This document shows positions 1-6,199 of a DNA stretch of 8,631 nt, one piece after another. The notes beneath the pieces were generated by a model. The model searched no databases, was not told the origin of the DNA, and saw nothing but the letters and a program-made list of their open reading frames with translations. The stretch lies in NCBI GenBank assembly GCA_964387325.1, contig CAYLYE010000256.1, forward strand, positions 1-8,631, given 5' to 3'. Numbering within the stretch: position 1 is the first letter of the stretch; each line of letters begins with the position of its first letter. The translations under genes were made by a program, and so were the position numbers. The DNA comes from CAZZBK01 sp964387325. GTDB taxonomy: Bacteria > Planctomycetota > Planctomycetia > Pirellulales > PNKZ01.

Positions 1-530
1 AGCCGGTCATTCTCTATTGGGACTTCAGCGGCTACTGCGACATCATGATCGGCCTCGTGCGGCTCATGGGCTTTCGGCTCTCGGAGAACTTCGACGCGCC
101 TTGGAAGGCGCAGAACATTCAAGACTTCTGGAATCGCTGGCACATCACGCTCTCGCATTTCGTGCGCGACTACGTGTTCAATCCCCTCTCGCGACACATT
201 TACTATTATGTCCCGCGCGGCTATCAGTTTTGGGTTCTGATGGGCCTGTACTTTTTCACGATGCAGGTGATTGCCCTGTGGCACGCGACCACTTGGAACT
301 TTTTGATCTTCGGCGTGGCGCATGGCACGATGCTGGTCGGCGTGCAGGTGTTGCAAAAGTTCGTGTACCCCACGTTGCCGACGAGCGTCCATACTTTCTG
401 GATGCGATCACCCGTGAGTCTCAACCTGGCTCGGGTATTCAATTGGGTGTTCATTGCCCTGACGATCTCGCTGTGGACCGGCGGGCTCGACCGCACTGTC
501 ACGCTCTTGCATCAATTGGTGGGAGGGTAG
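1..530 (+). CDS. DltB-like MBOAT-family membrane O-acyltransferase, C-terminal part
   Basis: The gene is open at the left edge (codon phase starts at base 3), leaving 175 residues of a protein that is usually about 450-500. It begins inside the family block D-F-S-G-Y-C-D. The MBOAT core is clear: D-F-W-N-R-W-H-I-T-L-S (His47 of the visible part), R-D-Y-V-F, then A-L-W-H-A-T-T-W-N-F with His94, the likely catalytic histidine, and G-V-A-H-G (His107). Several hydrophobic helices follow. The W-N-R-W-H and R-D-Y-V-F wording is nearer to DltB than to the AlgI form (W-R-R-W-H, R-D-Y-L-Y-I-P-L-G). MBOAT proteins of this class pass an acyl group from a cytoplasmic thioester through the membrane. The C-terminus ends L-V-G-G and carries no acyl-shuttle hexapeptide of its own. 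The next gene starts 6 bases after the stop, so the two are in one operon. The acyl group and its carrier are unknown from this window. Confidence 0.93.
   Translation, partial: PVILYWDFSGYCDIMIGLVRLMGFRLSENFDAPWKAQNIQDFWNRWHITLSHFVRDYVFNPLSRHIYYYVPRGYQFWVLMGLYFFTMQVIALWHATTWNFLIFGVAHGTMLVGVQVLQKFVYPTLPTSVHTFWMRSPVSLNLARVFNWVFIALTISLWTGGLDRTVTLLHQLVGG
521..526 (+). promoter_or_regulatory. Ribosome binding site of the microprotein gene
   Basis: GGGAGG lies 10 bases before the ATG at 537 and overlaps the last codons of the MBOAT gene. It is a strong Shine-Dalgarno match for a very short gene that could otherwise be overlooked. It supports real and coupled translation of the 37-residue product. 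Confidence 0.65.
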
Positions 531-536
531 TTGCCC

Positions 537-650
537 ATGAACGAAACTGTGCGTTGGTCGCTGAGCGTCGTGTGGCTGGCTGTCAAAGTAGGGCTGTTAT
601 TGCTGCTGATGAATCAGAGTACGTCCTTCTTCTTGTACCAGAACTTTTAG
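537..650 (+). CDS. DltX-like single-pass membrane microprotein with C-terminal F-x-Y-x-x-F motif
   Basis: This 37-residue gene sits exactly between the MBOAT and SGNH genes, 6 bases from each, and has a good ribosome binding site (GGGAGG, 521-526). The protein has a short N-terminus with Glu3 and Arg6, one hydrophobic helix from about Trp7 to Met25 (with Lys17 inside it), then a polar tail N-Q-S-T-S and the final residues F-L-Y-Q-N-F, positions 32-37. In the Dlt pathway the microprotein DltX has this architecture: N-terminus inside, one helix, and an outside C-terminal hexapeptide F-x-Y-x-x-F whose tyrosine takes the acyl group from DltB and hands it to DltD. Here Tyr34 would be the acyl carrier. 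Size, topology, position and motif are seen directly; the shuttle role is inferred. The alternative is a chance ORF, which the spacing, RBS and motif argue against. It is not named dltX because the cargo and acceptor are unknown. Confidence 0.82.
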   Translation: MNETVRWSLSVVWLAVKVGLLLLLMNQSTSFFLYQNF

Positions 651-656
651 TGCCTC

Positions 657-1844
657 ATGAACACCTCTCCCGATGCGATCGACAAGCGATCTTGGTCACG
701 GCAGATGCTAGCCGTCGTGGGGATATTCGTGATCGTCGCGCTGCTGATCGAGTACGTCGCCGCGCCGCGCTGGCAACGGCGGCTCATCGACGAGACGGTG
801 CTCGACCCGCAAAGCCCGACCATGTTATACGTGCGGCTCGAAAAGCTACGGCAACACCAAGGGCTGCGCGTGGCCGTGATCGGCGACTCGGTCATCTTGG
901 GGCGCTCGTTGCAAGAACACGGCGACCCGCAATGGTTTGAGCATTCGCTGGTCAGCGCCTTGCAACGACGTTTCGAGCAGGCCTATCCCGACCGCGACGT
1001 GCTCGTGATGAACCTGGGTATCAATGGCGCGCTGCCTTGCGATCTGGCGGCGCTCTCGCGACAACTCGCAGCGGTGAAGCCCGACATCGTGATTGCCGAT
1101 ATCGGTTTACGGGCCTTTTCCGACGATTTTGTCAAACCTAAGAATCAATTCTCACGCAACTGGATGCTGAGTTGGGCCCTACTCGAAGGAGAAGAATTCT
1201 TCCGTGTGCCACCCATCATTTTGGAAAACTTAACTACGTTCAATACTTGTCCACTTCCCCGCGAACGTGTTGATTCCATTGAGCTCAAGATAAGTGACTA
1301 TGCCGTCAATCACAGCCGCGCGTATGCTTTGCACAACGCGCTGCAACAAGACCTGCTCGGCTCGGCCCCGAAACCGGCGACGATCGCGCTGCGACAGCGT
1401 TTGCAAAAATGGCTCACTCCGCCGCCACCACCATCGACCGACGATGACAACCCATTCGGGGCGGACTCGTTGCTGCTGATGCAAGCGGGTAATCGGTTCA
1501 GCTCGATCAAGATCGATCCGCAGCGTCCGCAAGAGGCCGCTCTCGTTGAGTTGCTCGAGCGGGCTCGGCAGCAGAACTGGGCGCTACTGTTGTTCTACGC
1601 GCGCGAAGATCCGCCGCAGCGCAAGCAGATCTTGAACGACAAGCTGTACACGGCAAGGCGCCAAGCGCTGCGCGAGCTGATTGCCCCACACCTCGACGAT
1701 CGTCGCCGGTACAACGACGGCGAGACGCATCTCGAGTCGGCCTATTATCTCGATTTCGTACACATCGACGCGGTGGGAAATGAGCGGCTCGCCGACACGC
1801 TCTGGAGCGACGTGCAAGCTCTGGTCAAAAGAAAATCCGATTAG
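657..1844 (+). CDS. Membrane-anchored SGNH-fold protein, probable DltD-like acyltransferase partner
   Basis: This is a 395-residue protein. A cytoplasmic N-terminus of about 17 residues (R-S-W-S-R before the helix) is followed by one membrane helix at about 18-36, so the rest should lie outside. SGNH blocks: V-I-G-D-S-V with nucleophile Ser78, N-L-G-I-N-G around Gly121 (block II), and L-D-F-V-H with Asp366 and His369, a D-x-x-H dyad at the usual C-terminal place. An Asn-bearing block III (G-x-N-D) is not obvious. A proline- and aspartate-rich linker (about 255-265) interrupts the domain. The ATG follows the microprotein stop by 6 bases with no good Shine-Dalgarno, which suggests coupling or reinitiation. 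With the MBOAT and microprotein it most likely takes the acyl group from the shuttle tyrosine and transfers it to an envelope glycan. A hydrolase role (acyl removal) is the alternative. The stretch about 1130-1290 is more AT-rich than the rest of the gene. Confidence 0.9.
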   Translation: MNTSPDAIDKRSWSRQMLAVVGIFVIVALLIEYVAAPRWQRRLIDETVLDPQSPTMLYVRLEKLRQHQGLRVAVIGDSVILGRSLQEHGDPQWFEHSLVSALQRRFEQAYPDRDVLVMNLGINGALPCDLAALSRQLAAVKPDIVIADIGLRAFSDDFVKPKNQFSRNWMLSWALLEGEEFFRVPPIILENLTTFNTCPLPRERVDSIELKISDYAVNHSRAYALHNALQQDLLGSAPKPATIALRQRLQKWLTPPPPPSTDDDNPFGADSLLLMQAGNRFSSIKIDPQRPQEAALVELLERARQQNWALLLFYAREDPPQRKQILNDKLYTARRQALRELIAPHLDDRRRYNDGETHLESAYYLDFVHIDAVGNERLADTLWSDVQALVKRKSD

Positions 1845-1895
1845 GCAGAAACGTCCGCAGCATCATCGATCGTGCGGTCAGGTGGCTGCATCCAA

Positions 1896-2597
1896 TTATT
1901 TGGCTAGCGCCGCCAGGATCGAAGCGGTGACGTGCGAGCCGATGGTCTCGTAGCCTGCGAGGGTGTAATGAACATCAGCCGGTTGGGTGAACAGCGCGCG
2001 ATCAAAGGTCTTGGTCAACTCGTGTAGGTCGTCGATCTGGACGCCATGTTTCTTCATCACACGCAGCGCCGCGGCGTTATACCGGACCTCGTCACCGACC
2101 ACACGGCCAGGCTCATCCGCGGGAACGACGGTTGTCGAGGCCCACACAAGCACGGCGCCGGTTTGCTTCATGCGTAGGACGAGCTTGTCGAGATTCGCTT
2201 CGTACTCGGCGATGGGAACCGATTGTTTGCCATTCACCTTGTCGCGGTTGCCCGTGATCTTGTTTTTCAATTCGAGGTTGCGATAGCACAGATCCCAAAG
2301 CCCCCAGTTGAAGTGGATCACGTCCCAGCGGCTCTCTCCGAGCCATTCGTCGATCCCTTTGAGCCCCATCCGCGTCTCGCCGCAATTGGCTTTTGGTCGC
2401 GAGACATTGGCCTTACCGGCAAGTTTCGCTTGCACGACCGGCGTGTAACCGATCGAGATCGAATCGCCGAGGATCAACACGTTGGGCAACGTCCGCTGAC
2501 TTGCCGCAGCGGTATCGTATGGCGCGGTCGAAGAACGACCCAGGCAGACCAGCAACGACAACACGACAAGGACGGTTCGGCTCATAAGTCTTGGCAT
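1896..2597 (-). CDS. Secreted SGNH/GDSL-type hydrolase
   Basis: This is a 233-residue protein. An N-terminal signal peptide (hydrophobic core V-L-V-V-L-S-L-L-V-C-L) probably ends near residue 25 (S-S-T-A). SGNH blocks: L-I-L-G-D-S-I-S with nucleophile Ser46, N-C-G-E-T with Gly73, H-F-N-W-G-L-W-D with Asn97, and A-D-V-H with His210. The usual D-x-x-H spacing is not met: the position three before His210 is Ala207 and the nearest acid is Asp208. The gene could also start at Met5 (base 2585); neither ATG has a clear Shine-Dalgarno. It is probably an exported esterase, deacetylase or lipase-like enzyme on carbohydrate esters; the substrate cannot be read. It is convergent with the acyltransferase operon (51 bases between stops) and divergent from the DUF1080 gene, so it is its own transcription unit. 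Confidence 0.88.
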   Translation of the reverse strand: MPRLMSRTVLVVLSLLVCLGRSSTAPYDTAAASQRTLPNVLILGDSISIGYTPVVQAKLAGKANVSRPKANCGETRMGLKGIDEWLGESRWDVIHFNWGLWDLCYRNLELKNKITGNRDKVNGKQSVPIAEYEANLDKLVLRMKQTGAVLVWASTTVVPADEPGRVVGDEVRYNAAALRVMKKHGVQIDDLHELTKTFDRALFTQPADVHYTLAGYETIGSHVTASILAALAK

Positions 2598-2773
2598 CGT
2601 TTAATCGGGGTGGTGGGGTAATAACCGCGGCAGTCGATTTACTTTAGTTCACGGCGCTGCGACCGGCTAGCACCAACCATCGCAGGATCCGAGTGCCCGG
2701 CAGCGACTTCTTGATCGCACGTGCCCGAGCCTTGCAACAGCAATCGTGGGGGAGCGTGAAACACGTAAAATGA

Positions 2774-2802
2774 TTGACATCGGCGGATCGCAAAGCGATG
2801 CT
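2774..2802 (+). promoter_or_regulatory. Weak candidate sigma-70-type promoter for the DUF1080/propeller operon
   Basis: An exact TTGACA (2774-2779) is followed after 17 bases by GATGCT (2797-2802), which matches TATAAT at only three positions. It lies in the 249-base divergent gap 2598-2846, where a promoter is expected, about 45 bases before the chosen start. The same stretch holds a small stem (ATCGC/GCGAT, 2787-2799) of doubtful meaning. No convincing promoter was seen for the minus-strand gene, and nothing else is recognised in the gap. Confidence 0.25.
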
Positions 2803-2833
2803 AGTTGATCGCCCTGAATCGATTTTTGCTGCC

Positions 2834-2838
2834 AAGGA
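2834..2838 (+). promoter_or_regulatory. Ribosome binding site that fixes the DUF1080 start
   Basis: AAGGA lies 8 bases before the ATG at 2847. It supports that start over the in-frame TTG at 2805, which would put 14 extra residues in front of an otherwise normal signal peptide. Confidence 0.7.
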
Positions 2839-2846
2839 ATGTTCTG

Positions 2847-3575
2847 ATGAAAGTCGTTGCCGCGCTAGGCTGTTGGTTGCTGGTGGTTGTGTCGGTCGTC
2901 GCGCAAGAGTCGGCTGGGTTTAGCTCCTTGTTCAACGGCAAGGATTTCACCGGCTGGGTTGTGCCCGAGGGAGATAACGGCCACTGGAAGATCATCAACG
3001 GCGTGATCGATTGCGACGCCGAGAGCGAAGCCAAAGGGGAGAAGTCACTGTGGACCGAGAAGGAATACGGCGACTTCGTGATTCGCATGCAGTGGCGTCT
3101 CAAAGAGACCCCCTTTAATAACCCGCGCGTGCCGATTGTCATGCCCAACGGCACACACAAGCTCGGCGCCGACGGCAAACCGATTCAGATCGTTGTCCCC
3201 GACAGCGACTCGGGTGTTTATTTGCGCGGCAGTAGCAAAGCACAGGTCAATATCTGGTGCTGGCCTTGTGGCTCGGGCGAGGTCTATGGCTACCGCATGG
3301 ATCCGTCGATGAGCGCCGAGGTGCGTGCGGGCGTCACTCCCAAGATCAACGCCGACAAAAATATCGGCGAATGGAACGACTTCGAGATCATGGTTAAAGG
3401 CGATCGTTTGAGCGTCAAGCTCAACGGTCAGCAGGTGCTCGAGAACGCGCAACTCCCGGGCCTGCCCGCGCGAGGCAAGCTGGCGTTGCAACATCACGGC
3501 GCGAAAAAAGACGGCGTCTGGACCAGTCCGCCGTCGCTCGTGCAATTCCGCAACATCTCGATCAAAGCACTGTAA
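2847..3575 (+). CDS. Secreted DUF1080 protein (3-keto-disaccharide hydrolase domain)
   Basis: This is a 242-residue protein. A signal peptide M-K-V-V-A-A-L-G with a long Leu/Val core probably ends at V-A-Q near residue 20. The rest is one DUF1080 domain of the concanavalin/LamG-like fold: L-F-N-G-K-D-F-T-G-W at 28-37, W-K-I-I-N-G-V-I at 47-54, Y-G-D-F-V-I-R-M-Q-W at 74-83, D-S-G-V-Y-L-R-G at 121-128, G-E-W-N-D-F-E-I at 174-181, and a closing V-Q-F-R-N-I-S-I strand. This is close to the usual length. The family is greatly expanded in planctomycetes; some members hydrolyse 3-keto-disaccharides, many are uncharacterised. It sits 60 bases before the propeller gene on the same strand, a probable two-gene operon. 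The exact substrate is unknown. Confidence 0.93.
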   Translation: MKVVAALGCWLLVVVSVVAQESAGFSSLFNGKDFTGWVVPEGDNGHWKIINGVIDCDAESEAKGEKSLWTEKEYGDFVIRMQWRLKETPFNNPRVPIVMPNGTHKLGADGKPIQIVVPDSDSGVYLRGSSKAQVNIWCWPCGSGEVYGYRMDPSMSAEVRAGVTPKINADKNIGEWNDFEIMVKGDRLSVKLNGQQVLENAQLPGLPARGKLALQHHGAKKDGVWTSPPSLVQFRNISIKAL

Positions 3576-3635
3576 GCCCGCACTTTTCAATATTACCCTC
3601 GCCTTCCGTCACCCCTCCCGCCAGGACTCATCGCT

Positions 3636-5003
3636 ATGTTCACGTTTCGTTGCACCGCCGTGGCCTTATGGTTGTCGTTGTCGACGCTCGCCGTGGGGGC
3701 CGAGAACTGGCCCAACTGGCGCGGCCCACGTGGCGACGGTAGCAGCACCGAGGTGAACATCCCAACCAAGTGGAGCGGCGAAGAGAACGTTGCTTGGAAG
3801 GTACGCATCCCCGGCACGGGACACTCGTCGCCGATCGTGTGGGACGATCGGCTGTTTGTCACGAGCTGTTCGATTGACGAGGCCGAGGCCAATGCCCAGG
3901 CGGGGAAAAACGCCGGTAAGAAAGCCGATCCCAGCGTGCCAGCCCCCGTCGCCAAACCGGTCGATCGACTGTTGATCTGCCTGGATCGCAAGACCGGCAA
4001 GACCCTGTGGACGCAGACGGTGCTGACCAGCAACCTCGAGAAGAAGCACCACCTCAACAGTTTCGCATCGAGCACACCGGCCACCGATGGCAAGATCGTG
4101 TACGTCTCGTTCCTCGAAAGCGACAGCCCCGACCCCGCGAAGAACCACGGCAATATGACGGTCGCCGCCTATGACTTCGACGGCAAATTACTGTGGATGG
4201 TCAAGCCGGGCGTGTTCAGCAGCACCCACGGCTTTTGCAGCTCGCCGGTGATTTTCGAGGACAAGCTGATCGTCAACGGCGATCACGATGGCGACTCGTA
4301 CATCGTCGCGCTCAACCGTAACGATGGCAAGCTGGTCTGGAAAGTCTCGCGCGAGAATAAGACTCGCAGCTACGTCACACCGCTCATTCGCAACTTGGCG
4401 GGCAAGACGCAGATGGTGCTCAGCGGCAGCAAGAGCGTCACCAGCTACAACCCGCACAACGGCGAATTGATCTGGTCGATGCGTGGTCCCACCGAGCAAT
4501 TTGTGGCCTCGATGGTCGACAATGGCGAGATGCTCTTTTTGACCGCCGGCTTCCCACAGCATCACATTTTGGCCATCAAGCCCGACGGCTCGGGTGACGT
4601 GACCGACACGCATATCGCCTGGCGGACGACGCAGAACTGCTCGTATGTGCCGTCGCCGATTATTGTTGGCGATTACTTTTTGGTCGTGGCCGACAACGGC
4701 ATTGCCAGTTGCTACATTGCCAAGACGGGCGAGCGCGTTTGGAAGGATCCGACCAAGGGTGAGGACGACAAGACCAACGGCGCTCGGCGGCTCGGCCGAC
4801 GCTACAGTGCCTCGCTGGTGAGCGCGAATGGCTTGGCTTATTTCCTCAGCGACGACGGTCTCTGCACGGTCATTAAGCCCGACCGCGAGTACAACATCGT
4901 CGCCGAGAACAACCTTGGCGAAGCGACCTACGCCTCGCCAGCCATCTCGCACGGGCAGTTATTCTTGCGTGGCGAGAAGCATTTGTACTGCATTGGCAAG
5001 TAG
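3636..5003 (+). CDS. Secreted PQQ-binding-like beta-propeller protein (BamB-like repeats)
   Basis: This is a 455-residue protein. A signal peptide of about 22 residues ends at V-G-A. It is followed by N-W-P-N-W-R-G-P-R-G-D-G (24-35), the usual opening of this planctomycete propeller group. Blade-type motifs recur: L-D-R-K-T-G-K-T-L-W near 116, L-N-R-N-D-G-K-L-V-W near 226, Y-N-P-H-N-G-E-L-I-W near 271, and I-A-K-T-G-E-R-V-W near 361. An Ala/Lys/Pro-rich stretch of about 30 residues (about 80-110) interrupts the first blade and is probably a disordered loop. AGGA at 3623-3626 lies 9 bases before the ATG. The fold resembles PQQ dehydrogenases and BamB, but the alcohol-dehydrogenase catalytic context is not evident, so it is best called a propeller protein of unknown function, probably a periplasmic scaffold or ligand binder working with the DUF1080 protein upstream. 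Confidence 0.93.
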   Translation: MFTFRCTAVALWLSLSTLAVGAENWPNWRGPRGDGSSTEVNIPTKWSGEENVAWKVRIPGTGHSSPIVWDDRLFVTSCSIDEAEANAQAGKNAGKKADPSVPAPVAKPVDRLLICLDRKTGKTLWTQTVLTSNLEKKHHLNSFASSTPATDGKIVYVSFLESDSPDPAKNHGNMTVAAYDFDGKLLWMVKPGVFSSTHGFCSSPVIFEDKLIVNGDHDGDSYIVALNRNDGKLVWKVSRENKTRSYVTPLIRNLAGKTQMVLSGSKSVTSYNPHNGELIWSMRGPTEQFVASMVDNGEMLFLTAGFPQHHILAIKPDGSGDVTDTHIAWRTTQNCSYVPSPIIVGDYFLVVADNGIASCYIAKTGERVWKDPTKGEDDKTNGARRLGRRYSASLVSANGLAYFLSDDGLCTVIKPDREYNIVAENNLGEATYASPAISHGQLFLRGEKHLYCIGK

Positions 5004-5173
5004 TCGGAAAAGAGTAGGCCGAGGGCAGTAGACCGTAGGCCGTGGGGGGAGCGAGGCTGTAGACAGGTCGGTCGCGAGCGGCGATAGTGAACGAGCGCGG
5101 CGGAGCATGCCGCGCGCCGAGCGTGTGCTGCGCGCAGCTCGATTTTGCTTCACGATTCAATCGGCGGTCGACC
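5004..5173 (+). other. Structured leader before the histidine kinase gene
   Basis: This is 170 bases without a clear gene. GTAGGCCG occurs twice (5014-5021 and 5035-5042, 21 bases apart). A perfect 7-bp stem GCGCGGC/GCCGCGC (5095-5101 with 5109-5115, 7-base loop) is followed by a 12-base perfect palindrome (5127-5138) and a short T-run. These could form a terminator for the propeller gene or a folded 5' leader for the kinase. A GTG at 5087 opens the kinase frame here, but the 29 extra residues (three Cys, many Arg, no motif) look like untranslated leader. Confidence 0.4.
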
Positions 5174-6148
5174 ATGTCGCGGCGACGCTCACTTAGCTGG
5201 CCCATCACGCTCGGCACGATCATGATCGTGCTGCTCGTGGCGCTCATCATCGGCTGGGTGCTGCTCACGGTGGCTGCCTCGTCGTATGCCGACTACTGGT
5301 GGCTTTTTCTCGCGCTCGGCACGACGTTTCTCGTGCTGGTCCTCGTCGGGGTGATCTTATACCTCTGGATCTCGGTCAAAGAGATCAGCCTCAACCAGCG
5401 GCAGGCGAATTTTGTCGACAGCGTGACCCATGAACTCAAAAGCCCCATCGCGTCGCTCAAGCTGTACTTGCAAACGCTCGAGCGGCGCAACGTCAGCGAG
5501 GCGCAGCAGGCCGAGTTCCACCGCTTCATGATCGACGACCTCGAACGACTCGACGGGCTGATTAATCATCTGCTCGAGGCGGCCCGGGTCGACCAGGTGT
5601 TGCCCGACGACGAGATCGTCGACGTCGAGATCTCGGCCGTGATTGAACACTGCGCCGAGACGGCCTTGCAGCGCTATCGCCAGCCGAACGAGACGATCGC
5701 TCGGCAGTTGACCCCGGCGATCGTGCGTGCCCGGCCGATCGACGTGGAGATGATCTTTCGCAATCTGATCGACAATGCCTTGAAGTACTCGCTTCCCAAC
5801 GCCGCGGTTCAAATCGAGATGCACGTCACGAAGCTGGGGCGCGTGGTGACGCGGATCAGCGACAATGGCCCCGGCATTCCACTCCAGTGGCGGCGAAAAA
5901 TCTTTCGCCGCTTCGTGCGGATGGGAAGCGAACTGGAACGGCAACGAACCGGCACCGGGCTCGGACTTTATATCGTCGACACGCTCGTCAAGCGGCTCCG
6001 AGGCAAGGTGCTCGTGCGCGGCCACGGCGCGCAGCACGGCACCGTCTTCGAGGTACAATTGCCCGGTCGGGCTGTCGAGCCCGAGGGATCGAAATCTCCG
6101 AACCCCTCCGATACAGCAACGGCCCCGCATCACGGCGCGACGCCCTAA
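5174..6148 (+). CDS. Two-TM sensor histidine kinase with minimal periplasmic loop
   Basis: This is a 324-residue protein from the ATG at 5174 (an in-frame GTG at 5087 is possible but less likely). Two membrane helices, about 11-34 and 42-67, are separated by only about 7 residues. No HAMP or PAS domain is seen. The HisKA block is S-V-T-H-E-L-K-S-P with phospho-acceptor His86. The ATPase domain has the N box R-N-L-I-D-N-A-L-K-Y (Asn201), G1 box D-N-G-P-G-I (230-235), F box I-F-R-R-F-V and G2 box T-G-T-G-L-G-L (259-265). All catalytic boxes are intact. A Pro/Ser/His-rich tail of about 25 residues ends the protein. The short loop suggests it senses a signal in the membrane or through a partner protein. 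It phosphorylates the response regulator encoded 51 bases downstream. The stimulus is unknown. Confidence 0.93.
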   Translation: MSRRRSLSWPITLGTIMIVLLVALIIGWVLLTVAASSYADYWWLFLALGTTFLVLVLVGVILYLWISVKEISLNQRQANFVDSVTHELKSPIASLKLYLQTLERRNVSEAQQAEFHRFMIDDLERLDGLINHLLEAARVDQVLPDDEIVDVEISAVIEHCAETALQRYRQPNETIARQLTPAIVRARPIDVEMIFRNLIDNALKYSLPNAAVQIEMHVTKLGRVVTRISDNGPGIPLQWRRKIFRRFVRMGSELERQRTGTGLGLYIVDTLVKRLRGKVLVRGHGAQHGTVFEVQLPGRAVEPEGSKSPNPSDTATAPHHGATP

Positions 6149-6199
6149 GCCGTCGGCCGAGTGTCAACCTTTTGTGACCATCATCCGTTTACCGTGTCT

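Noticed and set aside
17..940. 307-residue plus-strand open frame
   Set aside because: It runs out of frame across the MBOAT, microprotein and SGNH genes, is Arg/His/Ala rich, and has no recognisable motif; it is a GC-driven shadow.
1845..1895. Terminator between the convergent SGNH genes
   Set aside because: Only a weak 5-bp GCAGC/GCTGC pairing with a long loop was found; not enough to call.
2644..2835. 63-residue minus-strand open frame in the divergent gap
   Set aside because: No RBS or motif, and it overlaps the expected promoter and start region of the DUF1080 gene.
2805..2846. Upstream TTG start for the DUF1080 gene
   Set aside because: It would bury the signal peptide behind 14 extra residues; the ATG at 2847 has AAGGA at good spacing.
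4188..4952. 254-residue minus-strand open frame
   Set aside because: It is fully antisense to the propeller gene, which has clear motifs and a signal peptide; long antisense frames are expected at this GC content.
5357..6133. 258-residue minus-strand open frame
   Set aside because: It is antisense to the histidine kinase, whose catalytic boxes are all intact; no motif of its own.
6161..6199. Upstream GTG start for the response regulator
   Set aside because: The 13 extra residues match no receiver-domain sequence; the ATG at 6200 gives a normal N-terminus, though neither start has a strong RBS.
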